Assembly (NCBI RefSeq): GCF_022606295.1 | Contig: NZ_JAHHZS010000011.1 | Coordinates: 62,001-126,000, forward strand | Direction of reading: 5' to 3' | Length of the DNA stretch: 64,000 nt | DNA from: Arthrobacter bambusae | Lineage (GTDB): Bacteria; Actinomycetota; Actinomycetes; Actinomycetales; Micrococcaceae | Shown here: positions 1 through 9,109 of the stretch, piece by piece | Layout of the letters: the number at the start of each line of letters is the position of its first letter | How positions within the stretch are numbered: the first letter of the stretch is position 1 | The notes under the pieces: model-generated | The model's input: only the letters and a program-made list of their open reading frames with translations | The model's database searches: none | What the model was told of the DNA's origin: nothing | Translations under genes and position numbers: made by a program

Positions 1-228
1 CGTCCCGATCGAGGCGAGCACGGCAAGCACGAGCGGGACGATCAGGTACGAAGACTGGCCGACGATGATCGAGAGGCCTATCAACACCATGATGCTCGAA
101 CCCGTGAGCAGCTGGAGTCCAACCAAGCGTTGGACGTCGCTACCGCGGGCAACCAGGAACAGGCTTGGCGCCACCCCGAGGAGCAGTAACGCCAAGGTCA
201 CTGCCGACCACAAGATCGCGGTATCCAT
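1..228 (-). CDS. mrpF: Mrp-type cation/proton antiporter subunit F (partial, 3' end outside window)
   Basis: Small hydrophobic protein, 76 residues visible, starting with ATG one base after the stop of the upstream mrpE-like gene (TGA immediately followed by ATG). Three transmembrane stretches are predicted by eye, with the Arg/Asp/Arg-containing loop (ARGSDVQRLVGLQ) typical of MrpF/MnhF/PhaF. In the family MrpF is a small membrane subunit of the multi-subunit Na+(K+)/H+ antiporter. It is the last visible gene of an operon led by formate dehydrogenase, so mrpG and the large antiporter subunits may lie beyond position 1. The family call rests on length, topology and order after an E subunit. 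Confidence 0.72.
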   Translation of the reverse strand, partial: MDTAILWSAVTLALLLLGVAPSLFLVARGSDVQRLVGLQLLTGSSIMVLIGLSIIVGQSSYLIVPLVLAVLASIGT

Positions 229-771
229 TCATAACCCTTGTCCGGTGCCTGGGGACACGTGGCGGTCGAGCCGGGGCCAGCCTTCTGCCAGGACGTGTAC
301 GTGGATCCGGTGCGCGTCCGGGTCGGAATAGAAAACCACGGATCCGGGTGTCGAGGACAAGGCGATCATGGCCGCGGCGCGCCATCCTGTTGCTTTGGGG
401 CTAGCCGTTCCCGGCATCCGTTGGTCCTGCAAGGACTCCCCCCGGGGGCCCGCGAGCCAGCGTGCGAGACGCACGGTATCGGTTACGGCCGCGGCGGGAA
501 CAAGAGCCGCCCATCGTAGCCAGATGCCGCGCGCCGCGGCCTGGAAACCCATGGCGCGCCGGGCCGTGCGGGCAAGCACCGCGCCGAGTAACGCCGACGA
601 CGCTGCCGCGACCGTCTCCGGAAGCGTCACGGTGCTCACCGTGACGAGCCAGGAGAGCGTTCCCCCGATCCACCAGAGAACCAGCTCCAGGACGGCCCCC
701 GAGACCCCGCGTGCCCCGGGAAGCCCGAAAAACCTGCCGACGGGGCCGTTTCGATTTCGGTTCGCCGTCAC
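229..771 (-). CDS. mrpE: Mrp-type cation/proton antiporter subunit E
   Basis: About 180 residues: two N-terminal transmembrane segments, then a cytoplasmic domain containing the MrpE hallmark near the C-terminus, a TPGSVV segment followed by HVHVL (the family has TPGT...vHvl). The GTG at 771 is preferred as start: it lies one base after the TAG stop of the NrfD-like gene, whereas an ATG at 816 would overlap that gene by 44 bp. MrpE is a membrane subunit of Na+/H+ antiporters and is normally followed by MrpF, as here. What is odd is the position directly downstream of a formate dehydrogenase membrane subunit. Confidence 0.75.
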   Translation of the reverse strand: MTANRNRNGPVGRFFGLPGARGVSGAVLELVLWWIGGTLSWLVTVSTVTLPETVAAASSALLGAVLARTARRAMGFQAAARGIWLRWAALVPAAAVTDTVRLARWLAGPRGESLQDQRMPGTASPKATGWRAAAMIALSSTPGSVVFYSDPDAHRIHVHVLAEGWPRLDRHVSPGTGQGL

Positions 772-772
772 A

Positions 773-1705
773 CTATGCGCCCGCTGCTTCGCGCTGTCGG
801 GCGGCCTCGTCGGCACGTTCCCGCTGCGGTACCACGACGTATTTGGGATCGAGGGTCGAGGCTACACCGGCTTCGAACACCCCGAAGCGAAGCAGCGCCG
901 ATCCGGCAGCGACAGCAAGTCCGCACATCGTGCTCACGAGGCGCGAATGCCGTCCGCCCAATGCGAGACCCACGGCGCCTCCCACGGTGAATGCCTTCGA
1001 CAGCCGCAGTAGTGTCCCTGCGCGGCCCTGGTGCAATGTCTCGGCGGACAGCTTTCCGCTGCGTTCCATCTTCAGGCTCATCACCGTTTCCAGCACGGCA
1101 CCGCCTACCGCCATGCGTCGGGCGGGAGCAGCCTCGGCCACAGGAGCCAGGGCAGCGGCAACGCCGCCAGCCGACGCCGCGGCGGAGCCTGCGAAGACGA
1201 AGGGCAGCGCCTCGTGGGCGTCGTGCCAGGTGGGTACGGCGGTATCGGCAAGCAGCACGCCGGTGTACGTGGCCACGGCAGCACCCGCCACCGCGGCACC
1301 GACTCCGCATGCGCGGCCGGCGCGAGGCAGGATGCCGAGGACATTGGATGCCGCACTCGCCCCAGCCAACGGACCATAGAGGGAAAGGATCCAGGAGCCC
1401 ATGCTCATCGGCGAGGTCGGTTTCGCCACGCGCAGCATGTTCAGGAACCTCTCCGGGCGGCCAAGGTCATGCACGAGCGCCACCGCGGAGGCTGAGATCG
1501 CGGTCAGGGCCATAAGTTTGGAGCGCCGCTCAAGGGACGGCCGGGCGCTGTACTGCGCACCGGCCGCGAGCATCGACGTCGCCCCTGCCAGGCCACCCGC
1601 GAAGATGTAGCCCGCGATGTCCACGGCGCTCCAGGTCGGTTTCTTGAGGATCGGCCGGCCATAGTAGGACGTGAACTCCTCAGTGGCACCACGACGCGGG
1701 CTCAA
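773..1705 (-). CDS. NrfD/PsrC-like membrane subunit of formate dehydrogenase
   Basis: About 310 residues with eight or so hydrophobic helices and the NrfD/PsrC features: an early Gly/Ala-rich helix (GYIFAGGLAGATSMLAAGAQ), a conserved HDLGRPERFLNMLR loop, and later helices containing the PTWHDAHEALPF loop. In this family the subunit anchors a molybdopterin oxidoreductase and its FeS subunit to the membrane and exchanges electrons with quinone. A TTG at 1705 is the likely start; it overlaps the TGA stop of the FeS subunit gene and would be translationally coupled. An upstream in-frame start at 1777 would overlap the FeS gene by 76 bp and is less likely. Confidence 0.82.
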   Translation of the reverse strand: MSPRRGATEEFTSYYGRPILKKPTWSAVDIAGYIFAGGLAGATSMLAAGAQYSARPSLERRSKLMALTAISASAVALVHDLGRPERFLNMLRVAKPTSPMSMGSWILSLYGPLAGASAASNVLGILPRAGRACGVGAAVAGAAVATYTGVLLADTAVPTWHDAHEALPFVFAGSAAASAGGVAAALAPVAEAAPARRMAVGGAVLETVMSLKMERSGKLSAETLHQGRAGTLLRLSKAFTVGGAVGLALGGRHSRLVSTMCGLAVAAGSALLRFGVFEAGVASTLDPKYVVVPQRERADEAARQREAAGA

Positions 1706-2520
1706 TTCCTGGCTCCCCAGAAAACGGCGACTGCGCCGAGCAACAGACCGGCGGCCGCACCCGCCGCACGCTTCCACATCACCGGCAGATCCCTCGTCGT
1801 CACCACGGGGTCAGGGGGCAGGCCGTAGGTCTCAGGCTCATCCAGCAACAGGAAGAATGCGCCGTCACCGCCTACCCCGTCGTCGGGGTTGTGCCCGTAC
1901 AACCTGGCGCCCTCTTCGCCCCGCTCGTGCAGCTCAGTCACGCGTGCATCGGCCCGTTCACGGAGTTCGTCGAGCTCACCGTACTGGATGGACTTCGTAG
2001 GGCAGGCTTTCGCGCAGGCAGGCTCCTCGCCGGCGCCGAGCCGGTCGTAGCACATCGTGCACTTGAATACCCTGCCGTCGCCCTGCCGCTGGTCGATCAC
2101 ACCGTACGGGCATGCTGAAACGCAGTAGCCGCAACCGTTGCAAATGTCCTGCTGGACGACGACGGTGCCGTGCTCGGTGCGGAAGAGGGCCCCTGTGGGG
2201 CATACGTCCAGGCAAGCGGCGTGTGTGCAGTGCTTGCACACATCCGAGGACATGAGCCACTTGACGCCATCATGCGCCGACGGGTCCGCCGCGGGAACCT
2301 GCTTCTCGATGAACGCCACATGCCGCCAGGAATCCGCACCCAACGCTGACGTGTTGTCGAACGATTCGCCTGTGAGTTCAAGCGATGTGTCCGCGGGAAC
2401 GGAGTTCCACTCCTTGCACGCCACCTCACACGCCTTGCAGCCGATGCACAGGCTCGTATCGGTGAAGAAACCCTTGCGCGGGACTCCGATCGACGGCATT
2501 CCCAGTTGGGTAACGCTCAT
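1702..2520 (-). CDS. fdhB: Formate dehydrogenase iron-sulfur subunit
   Basis: 272 residues carrying four cysteine clusters in the order expected of FdnH/FdhB ferredoxin-like subunits: CIGCKACEVACKEW near residue 25, CKHCTHAACLDVCPTG near 100, CNGCGYCVSACPYG near 130 and CTMCYDRLG...CAKACPTKS near 155-175. A single C-terminal transmembrane helix follows (AAGAAAGLLLGAVAVFWG), as in FDH-N beta subunits. The protein would carry electrons from the molybdenum subunit to the membrane subunit. Its ATG overlaps the TGA of the catalytic subunit gene (ATGA), so the two are coupled. The assignment is firm from motifs and neighbours. Confidence 0.93.
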   Translation of the reverse strand: MSVTQLGMPSIGVPRKGFFTDTSLCIGCKACEVACKEWNSVPADTSLELTGESFDNTSALGADSWRHVAFIEKQVPAADPSAHDGVKWLMSSDVCKHCTHAACLDVCPTGALFRTEHGTVVVQQDICNGCGYCVSACPYGVIDQRQGDGRVFKCTMCYDRLGAGEEPACAKACPTKSIQYGELDELRERADARVTELHERGEEGARLYGHNPDDGVGGDGAFFLLLDEPETYGLPPDPVVTTRDLPVMWKRAAGAAAGLLLGAVAVFWGARN

Positions 2521-5500
2521 TTGGTGGCTCCTTGAACTCCGGTGTGCTCGTCAATGCCGGCCCGCAGGCGGTAAGTCTCAACAAGGGACAGCAGTGCCGG
2601 CCCGCGAGGGCGCCTGCCGGGGCGTATGTCGACGGTCAGCGCCTTGACCTCCTGGATGTGCACATTCGGATCCATGGCGATGGATGAGAGTTCGTTCATG
2701 GCATCCCCTCGTGACAGTCCGTTGGGCCCCCAGTGGTAGGGCATTCCAATCTGGTGGACAGTGCGTCCGTGCACCGTGAGCGGCTTCATCCGGTTCGTTA
2801 CCAGTACGCGCGCCTCGATGGCGCCCCGGGCCGAGACGAGTGTTGCCCAGCCCTTGTGGTCCAATCCGCGCACGTCGGCCAACTCCGGCGAGACCTCGCA
2901 GAAGGGCTCCGGTTGGAGTTCCGCCAGGTAGGGCAGCCAGCGGGTCATTGTTCCCGCGGTGAAGTGCTCGGTCAGGCGGTAAGTCGTCAAGACGTAGGGG
3001 AAAACGTCGGCGCCGCGGTCCCGGCCGCTGGGGTGGTAGCGGTTTCCCTCGCGGGACATGAGCTTCCGCACCGGATTTCTTTGCTGGCTGTACAGCATGT
3101 TGTCGAAGGGCGACTCCTGAGGTTCGTAGTGAACCGGCATGGGTCCGTCCACCAGCCCCGCCGGAGTGTAGAGCCAGCCCTTCCCGTCTGCCTGCATGAT
3201 GAAAGGATCGACGCCGGAAATCGCCTCCGTGCCCATGGCATCCTCTTCGGGGCGGTAGGACGGCGGTTTCGTCGGCTCGAAGTCCGGCACGTCGTCGCCG
3301 GTCCATTGTCCGGCATCCTCGTCCCACCAGATGAGCTTCTTCCGCTCACTCCACGGGCGGCCCTCAGGGTCGGCGGAGGCCCGGTTGTAAAGCTCCCGGC
3401 GGTTGGCGGGCCACGCCCATCCCCACTCCCTGCTCGAGATGCTCTGCTCTGTGTGAGGCTTGCGGCGCGCGGCCTGGTTGACGCCGTCGGCCCGGCACCC
3501 GCAGTAGATCCAGCAACCGCACGACGTCGATCCGTCGTCTTTCAACTCGGTGTAGGCCGAGAGCGGAGTTCCGTCGGCCTTGGTCCCGTTGATCTCGGCA
3601 AGAACGGCGTCCGAGTCAGGCTCCGCGTGGGTTCCGATCGTCGGGTAGTTCCACGTCAGATCCAAGACCGGCTGGTCGGCCGGATCATCCGAAGCCGCGA
3701 GCATCGCACGCACGCGGTTGCCCAGGTGCCACATGAACCACAAGTCACTGCGCCGGTCCGCTTCCGGCTCCACTGCCTGTTCGCGCCACTGCAACAGCCG
3801 GTTGGTGTTGGTGAAGCTACCGGCTTTTTCCGTGTGGGCGGCAGCGGGGAAGAAAAAGACCTCGGTGGCGATGTCTTCGGTCCGCATCTGTCCGGTGGCG
3901 ATCTCCGGACCGTCTTTCCACCAGGTGGCACTTTCGATGAGGGAGAAATCGCGCACCACGAGCCAGTCGAGCTTGGACATGCCTTCGCGTTGTAAATGTG
4001 CGTTGGCCGAGCCGACGGCGGGATTCTCGCCCATGAGGAAATAGCCCTTGCAGATTCCGTCCAGCTGGGCGGCAACCGTGTCATAGGTGCTGTGACTCCC
4101 CGTGATGCGGGGCAGATAGTCGAAGCAGAAGTCGTTCTCGGCAGTCGCGGCATCCCCCCACCAGGCCTTGAGCAAGCTGACGGTGTAGGCGCGCATGTTG
4201 GCCCAGAAGCCGCGCTCCGCGGAGTCGGCCTCGATGTATCCGTCCAAGTCCATGTGTTGCTCGGCGTGCGGCATCGGCAGGTACCCGGGCAACAGGTCGA
4301 AAAGCGTCGGGATGTCGCTGGAGCCCTGGATGCTCGCGTGGCCCCGCAGCGCCATGATCCCGCCCCCGGGCCGGCCGATGTTCCCGAGCAGCAACTGCAG
4401 GACCGAGGCGGCACGGATGTATTGCACGCCCGTGGTGTGTTGGGTCCAGCCGACGGCGTATGCGAAAGCGGTGGTGCGATCGCGCCCGGAATTGGCCGTG
4501 ATTGTTTCGGCCACCTCGCCGAACAGATCCTGTGGCACGCCGCAGATCTGTTCGACCATCTCTGGTGTGTACCGGGCGTAATGCCGGCGGAGCGTCTGGA
4601 ACACGCACCGCGGGTCCTGCAGCGTTTCGTCCCTCCGCCAGTGTCCACGCAGCGAGGGGCCGCCGGAACCGTGGGAGTGCGCGTGCCCGGACTCCCCCAG
4701 AGGGCTTCCCCCCTCTTGGGATTGCGATTCCCTCTCACCGGACGAAGCCGCAACGTTGGCGCCCTCGTACTGCCAGCTCTCGGGGTCGTAAGACGGCCCC
4801 GAGGGGTTGAACCCGGAGAACAGGCCATCGAGCTCTTCGGTGTCCTGGAAATCGTCCCGCAGGATCGTGGCCGCGTTCGTGTAGTTGACAACATACTCGC
4901 GGAAGTACGCCTCCTGGGTGAGGACCCAGTTGATCAAACCGCCAAGGAACGCGATATCGGTGCCGGCGCGGATCGGCACGAAGGTATCGGCCAGGGCACT
5001 CGTCCGGGAGAAGCGAGGGTCCACGTGGATGATTTTCGCACCGCGTTCCTTGGCTTCCATCACCCACTGGAAGCCCACAGGATGGGCTTCGGCGAAGTTG
5101 GAGCCCTGGATGACGATGCAGTCCGCCCGTTGAAGGTCCTGCAAGTAGGTCGTCGACCCGCCGCGCCCGAAGCTCGTGCCGAGGCCGGCGACGGTGGAGC
5201 TGTGGCATACCCTCGCCTGGTTTTCGACTTGGACTATTCCCAGCGACGTGAACAACTTCTTGATGAGGTAGTTCTCTTCGTTGTCCAGCGTTGCACCGCC
5301 CAGGCTCGCGATTCCGAGGGTGCGGCGGGTACGCACGCCGTCGCTTTCCCACTCCCACGTCCGGCGCCGTGTATCGACAACCCGCTGAGCGACCATGTCC
5401 ATCGCCGTATCAAGATCCAGCCGTTCCCAGCCGGTACCGTGGGGACGGCGGTAGAGCACGTGCTTCTCACGTGATTCGCCGGTGGTCAGCTGCAGCGACG

Positions 5501-5762
5501 CAGACCCTTTGGGGCACAAGCGGCCGCGGCTGATGGGCGAGTCCGGGTTGCCCTCGATCTGGATGACCTTCCCGTCTTTGACGTAGACGTTTTGTGCACA
5601 GCCAACGGCGCAATACGGGCAAACCGAGGGAACAACCCGGTCCGCAGTTGCAATCCGGGCGGTGAGTCTTTCGGTCGCCGGCGACTTGGCAGCGTGATGG
5701 CGACCGGTGGGATCGTGTTCGAGGAGCTGACGCAGAACGGGCCATTGCAACGGATTCGCCAT
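2517..5762 (-). CDS. fdhA: Formate dehydrogenase catalytic (molybdopterin) subunit, Cys form
   Basis: 1081 residues. It opens with the [4Fe-4S] motif CPYCAVGC followed by RLCPKG, then the molybdopterin oxidoreductase body and a C-terminal dinucleotide-binding domain. The active-site segment reads NQARVCHSSTVAG, equivalent to the ARV-U-HGPTVA of E. coli FdnG but with Cys186 (TGC codon) in place of selenocysteine. FGRGG and AEAHPVGF also match the FdnG class. No twin-arginine signal is visible at the N-terminus, so the protein probably faces the cytoplasm, unlike FDH-N. A Ser/Gly/His-rich insertion lies near residues 340-370. The start is supported by GGAGGTG five bases upstream of the ATG. Expected reaction: formate to CO2, electrons to quinone through the two downstream subunits. 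Confidence 0.93.
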   Translation of the reverse strand: MANPLQWPVLRQLLEHDPTGRHHAAKSPATERLTARIATADRVVPSVCPYCAVGCAQNVYVKDGKVIQIEGNPDSPISRGRLCPKGSASLQLTTGESREKHVLYRRPHGTGWERLDLDTAMDMVAQRVVDTRRRTWEWESDGVRTRRTLGIASLGGATLDNEENYLIKKLFTSLGIVQVENQARVCHSSTVAGLGTSFGRGGSTTYLQDLQRADCIVIQGSNFAEAHPVGFQWVMEAKERGAKIIHVDPRFSRTSALADTFVPIRAGTDIAFLGGLINWVLTQEAYFREYVVNYTNAATILRDDFQDTEELDGLFSGFNPSGPSYDPESWQYEGANVAASSGERESQSQEGGSPLGESGHAHSHGSGGPSLRGHWRRDETLQDPRCVFQTLRRHYARYTPEMVEQICGVPQDLFGEVAETITANSGRDRTTAFAYAVGWTQHTTGVQYIRAASVLQLLLGNIGRPGGGIMALRGHASIQGSSDIPTLFDLLPGYLPMPHAEQHMDLDGYIEADSAERGFWANMRAYTVSLLKAWWGDAATAENDFCFDYLPRITGSHSTYDTVAAQLDGICKGYFLMGENPAVGSANAHLQREGMSKLDWLVVRDFSLIESATWWKDGPEIATGQMRTEDIATEVFFFPAAAHTEKAGSFTNTNRLLQWREQAVEPEADRRSDLWFMWHLGNRVRAMLAASDDPADQPVLDLTWNYPTIGTHAEPDSDAVLAEINGTKADGTPLSAYTELKDDGSTSCGCWIYCGCRADGVNQAARRKPHTEQSISSREWGWAWPANRRELYNRASADPEGRPWSERKKLIWWDEDAGQWTGDDVPDFEPTKPPSYRPEEDAMGTEAISGVDPFIMQADGKGWLYTPAGLVDGPMPVHYEPQESPFDNMLYSQQRNPVRKLMSREGNRYHPSGRDRGADVFPYVLTTYRLTEHFTAGTMTRWLPYLAELQPEPFCEVSPELADVRGLDHKGWATLVSARGAIEARVLVTNRMKPLTVHGRTVHQIGMPYHWGPNGLSRGDAMNELSSIAMDPNVHIQEVKALTVDIRPGRRPRGPALLSLVETYRLRAGIDEHTGVQGATK

Positions 5763-5826
5763 CGGGCACCTCCAGGTCGTCGGGCTGCCGCCGCATGACC
5801 TCGGTCACACGGGTGTCACGAGGACG

Positions 5827-5855
5827 ATAGTAGCCCGGTCATCTTCGGGTGGGAA
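5827..5855 (-). promoter_or_regulatory. Possible promoter of the formate dehydrogenase operon
   Basis: On the minus strand TTCCCA (5855-5850) and TACTAT (5832-5827) are separated by 17 bp, matching four of six -35 and five of six -10 consensus bases. This would give a leader of about 55-60 nt before the fdhA ATG. It overlaps the end of the ABC remnant. Prediction by eye only. Confidence 0.35.
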
Positions 5856-5869
5856 CCCACCGGCTTGAT

Positions 5870-5935
5870 CAAAAGCACCTGGGGCTTGTTCGCCAAAGCG
5901 CGGGCAATCACAACCCGCTGCTTCTGTCCTCCGGT
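5870..5935 (-). pseudogene. Remnant of an ABC transporter ATPase
   Basis: A minus-strand stretch reads GGQKQRVVIARALA followed by NKPQVLL, the end of an ABC signature motif and the approach to Walker B, closest in feel to MetN-type amino acid ABC ATPases. Directly afterwards the frame diverges (IKPVG...) and ends about 50 bp later at a stop at 5816; there is no DEPTSALD. Nothing else of the ATPase is found on either side. It is read as a small scar of a deleted transporter gene. The long minus-strand frame containing it is otherwise only the shadow of the dehydrogenase gene. Confidence 0.6.
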
Positions 5936-6055
5936 ACCGATTGAACCCGGTAGCGATGGAGAGCGGCACGACGCCTGGCTACCGGCCAGTACAGGACCAT
6001 GGGCGCGGCGGGATAGACTCGATTCAAGCCCAACAACCACCATTTGAGGAGCCCC

Positions 6056-7111
6056 ATGCGCGCCACCATCATCCACGGTCCCGGCGACATCCGTGTTGAA
6101 GACCGTAACTACCCCACGGTCCAGCTGCCCACCGACGTCGTCGTCAAAGTCACTGCCTCCTGCGTCTGCGGATCGGACCTGTGGCCGTACCGCGGCGTCA
6201 AGCCCACCCACCAGCCTTCGGCCATTGGACACGAATTCATCGGCACGGTGGAAAGCATCGGCGACGACGTCACCACCCTGGCGGTAGGCGACTTCGTCAT
6301 TGCTCCCTTCTTGGTCAGTTGTGGCGCGTGCCCGCAGTGCTTGGGCGGCGTCACGGTTGCCTGCGACCATTTGGCGGGTTGGGGCGGCAAAGACGACAGC
6401 GGGCACGCGATCGACGGCGGCCAGGGCCAGGCGGTGCGCGTACCGCTCGCCGAATCCACCCTCGTCAAGGTCCCCGGCGTCACGGAACCAGACGACGCGC
6501 TCCGCGCGAGCTTGCTGACGCTCTCCGACGTGATGGCCACCGGCCACCACGCAGCCCTTGCGGCGAAGGTCGGCCCCGGCAGGACCGTCGTCGTGGTCGG
6601 CGACGGCGCGGTGGGACTCTGCGGCGTGCTCGCAGCGAAGCGGCTCGGAGCCGAACGAATCATCGCGATGTCCCGGCACGCCGACCGACAGGCGATTGCC
6701 CTCGAGTTCGGGGCCACGGACATCGTCTCCGAGCGCGGCGAGGAAGGCGTAGCCAAGGTCCGCGAGTTGCTCGGAGGGGTCCTGGCCGACTCGGTGCTGG
6801 AGTGCGTCGGAACCAAGGAATCCATGGAACAGGCATTGCACAGTGTCCGCCCGGGCGGTGCCCTCGGCTTCGTTGGTGTCCCGACGGGCGGAGCCGAAGC
6901 CCCGCTGCGCTACTTGTTCGACACGAACATCTCGATCGCCGGCGGCATGGCACCGGCGCGCACGTACATCCCCGAACTGCTCGCGGACGTGCTTGACGGC
7001 AAGATCAATCCGGGCCGCGTCTTCGACACCGTGATGCCGCTCGAGGAAGCACCCGAGGCCTACCGCGCCATGGACGAACGGCGCTCCATCAAGGTCCTCC
7101 TCACGCCCTGA
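6056..7111 (+). CDS. Zinc-dependent MDR alcohol dehydrogenase
   Basis: 351 residues from the ATG at 6056, which has GAGGAG six bases upstream (an upstream in-frame TTG at 6044 lies within the ribosome binding site region). Catalytic zinc ligands are visible as CGSDLWPYRG and GHEFIGTVE; the structural-zinc lobe has four cysteines (CGACPQCLGGVTVAC); the Rossmann motif is VVVGDGAVGL. This combination places it in the zinc-binding medium-chain dehydrogenases, probably NAD(P)-dependent oxidation of an alcohol or polyol. The substrate cannot be read from the sequence. It stands alone; the next gene begins 112 bp later with its own ribosome binding site. Confidence 0.88.
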   Translation: MRATIIHGPGDIRVEDRNYPTVQLPTDVVVKVTASCVCGSDLWPYRGVKPTHQPSAIGHEFIGTVESIGDDVTTLAVGDFVIAPFLVSCGACPQCLGGVTVACDHLAGWGGKDDSGHAIDGGQGQAVRVPLAESTLVKVPGVTEPDDALRASLLTLSDVMATGHHAALAAKVGPGRTVVVVGDGAVGLCGVLAAKRLGAERIIAMSRHADRQAIALEFGATDIVSERGEEGVAKVRELLGGVLADSVLECVGTKESMEQALHSVRPGGALGFVGVPTGGAEAPLRYLFDTNISIAGGMAPARTYIPELLADVLDGKINPGRVFDTVMPLEEAPEAYRAMDERRSIKVLLTP

Positions 7112-7223
7112 GGTCGCGGCCTGAACCCGCGGTTTCTTGGTGCCGGCGGACTGTGGCGTGCGCGCGGGATCGGCGAGAGAATCCATATAGGAAGCCTCGC
7201 CTGAACCCAAAGGAGTGAACACG

Positions 7224-9092
7224 ATGATCACTGGTGCCGAGGCACGCCCGGTGGTTAGGCAGGATGGATATTTGCCCATCGAGGATCATGGACTCATTGG
7301 CGACGGGTCCACGTGCGCCTTGGTGGGGCGGGACGGCGCAATGACCTGGCTTTGCCTGCCGGAATTCGACAGTCCCCCGTTCCTGGCCGGCATCCTTGAC
7401 GCCGAGTCGGGCGGCCGTTTCGAAATAGCCCCTCTCCGCACTCTGGCATCCTCCCAGCGCTATACCGAGGATTCCTGCGTGCTGGTCACGTCCCTCGTAT
7501 CCGATCGCGGCGTGCTGCAGGTGACGGACGGACTGACGCTGCGTGCCGGCGCCGAGCTATCGGAGCCGGTGCCGGCTGGCCGTTCCGAACTCCTGCGGCA
7601 CGCGAGGGCCGTGGGCGGGGACGTCCCGCTGCGCATCAGCCTGGTACCGAAGGCCGGTGTCACTTTTGACACCTTGGCCACCGGCTGGCGGTTTGATTGG
7701 CGGAAGGACGGAGTCCAGGAGGTCTACCTGTGGTCTTCAGTTGAACTCATGCCCGACGGTCGCGGCCTATCCGCCGAGATGACGCTTCGCGCGGGAGAAA
7801 CGCTGACCATGGTCCTGCATTGGTCGGGTCGGTTCCGGCTCCGTCAGCATCCGGAGAGCAAAAAGCTCATTGACCAGACCGTCTATGCCTGGCGCCGGTG
7901 GGCATCAAACCTGGATTGCGAAGGCTCCCAAGCGGAGCTGATGAAGCGTTCGGCCCTGACGCTGAAGATGCTGGATCACGCCGAGACGGGAGCCATCCTC
8001 GCGGCCGCCACCTCGTCCCTGCCTGAGTGGCCCGGCACGTCGCGGAACTGGGACTACCGGTACACGTGGGTGCGCGACGCGTCCTTCTCCAACTACGTGT
8101 TCCGGCGCATTGGCGATCCCAGTGATGCGGACGTCTTCCTGGCCTGGGTCCTGACCAACGTTGAGCGGGACGGTATCCCGCACGTCATGTACGCCCTCGA
8201 CGGCTCCCAGCCGCCCGACGAGGTGCAGGACCCGCAGCTGCGGGGATACCGGGACTCGGCCCCGGTGAGGTGGGGAAACGGTGCCCGGCACCAACTCCAG
8301 CACGATGTGTACGGAGAAATCGTCGACATCGCCTACCAGTGGTCCGGCAGCGGGAAGCGGGTCGATGAGCGGCTCTGGGCGGCATTGGTCCCGATCGTGG
8401 AAATGGCCATCAGGAGTTGGCGGGTTCCGGACTCCGGGCCGTGGGAAATCAGGGACAAGAGCAGACCCTTCACCTACTCGGCGGCACTGTGCTACGTCGC
8501 GATCGACCGCGCCATCCAGATCGCGCGCAGGGACGGGCTTCCCTACCCCAAGCGCCGGTGGGAGGCCACGGCCCGGCGGATCCGGCAGGCTGCCTTGACG
8601 CAATCCTGGGACCCCCGGCGTCGCACCTTTACCGAGAATCTGGGCGGCAGCGGCGGCCTGGACGCGTCCTTGTTGACCCTACCCGTCCGCAACGTCATCG
8701 AATTCGACGATCCGCGGATGGTGTCCACCACAAAAGCGATAGCGGCAGAGCTCGACGCCGGCAACGGGCTTTTGTTCCGCTACCTGCCAGAGGTTTCTCC
8801 CGACGGTTTGCCCGGAAGCGAAGGGGCGTTCCTCCTCTGCAGCTTCTGGCTGGTGGACAACCTGGCCGGTCAAGGGCGGGTGGATGAAGCCCATGAACTC
8901 TACGAATCCCTCTGCAGACGCGCGAATCCGCTGGGCCTGCTGCCTGAGCAGATCCACCCGGACACCGGCGAGTTCCTCGGGAACTTCCCGCAGGCGTTCA
9001 GCCATGTGGGCGTGCTGGCCAGCGGCCTGCGCCTGCTGAAAGCGGAGCGGCGGGCCGCCAACGGGGACCCCGCCGCGCGGAATCAGAGTTAG
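7224..9092 (+). CDS. Glycoside hydrolase family 15 protein (glucoamylase/trehalase-like)
   Basis: 622 residues from the ATG at 7224, with AGGAG eight bases upstream. The N-terminal third resembles the beta-sandwich domain of actinobacterial GH15 proteins (opening [19 protein letters not shown], then a [18 protein letters not shown] segment), and the C-terminal alpha/alpha barrel has the diagnostic [13 protein letters not shown] segment and, near the end, GLLPEQ, the usual position of the catalytic base Glu. No signal peptide, so cytoplasmic. Family members hydrolyse alpha-glucosides, and several mycobacterial and Arthrobacter-type members act on trehalose; which applies here is not decided by sequence reading. 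It is followed after 17 bp by an alcohol dehydrogenase gene, probably co-transcribed. Confidence 0.88.
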   Translation: MITGAEARPVVRQDGYLPIEDHGLIGDGSTCALVGRDGAMTWLCLPEFDSPPFLAGILDAESGGRFEIAPLRTLASSQRYTEDSCVLVTSLVSDRGVLQVTDGLTLRAGAELSEPVPAGRSELLRHARAVGGDVPLRISLVPKAGVTFDTLATGWRFDWRKDGVQEVYLWSSVELMPDGRGLSAEMTLRAGETLTMVLHWSGRFRLRQHPESKKLIDQTVYAWRRWASNLDCEGSQAELMKRSALTLKMLDHAETGAILAAATSSLPEWPGTSRNWDYRYTWVRDASFSNYVFRRIGDPSDADVFLAWVLTNVERDGIPHVMYALDGSQPPDEVQDPQLRGYRDSAPVRWGNGARHQLQHDVYGEIVDIAYQWSGSGKRVDERLWAALVPIVEMAIRSWRVPDSGPWEIRDKSRPFTYSAALCYVAIDRAIQIARRDGLPYPKRRWEATARRIRQAALTQSWDPRRRTFTENLGGSGGLDASLLTLPVRNVIEFDDPRMVSTTKAIAAELDAGNGLLFRYLPEVSPDGLPGSEGAFLLCSFWLVDNLAGQGRVDEAHELYESLCRRANPLGLLPEQIHPDTGEFLGNFPQAFSHVGVLASGLRLLKAERRAANGDPAARNQS

Positions 9093-9109
9093 CAGCGAGG
9101 GAGAACACG

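Noticed and set aside
5205..5207. Selenocysteine codon in formate dehydrogenase
   Set aside because: The active-site codon is TGC (Cys); no in-frame UGA is read through.
5848..5861. T-box or other riboswitch-like stem (GGTGGG-AA-CCCACC) before fdhA
   Set aside because: The loop is only two bases and none of the conserved T-box or SAM riboswitch elements could be found.
5936..7279. Long minus-strand open frame opposite the first alcohol dehydrogenase
   Set aside because: Shadow frame of a GC-rich gene; only the short ABC-like part beyond the dehydrogenase start has family similarity.
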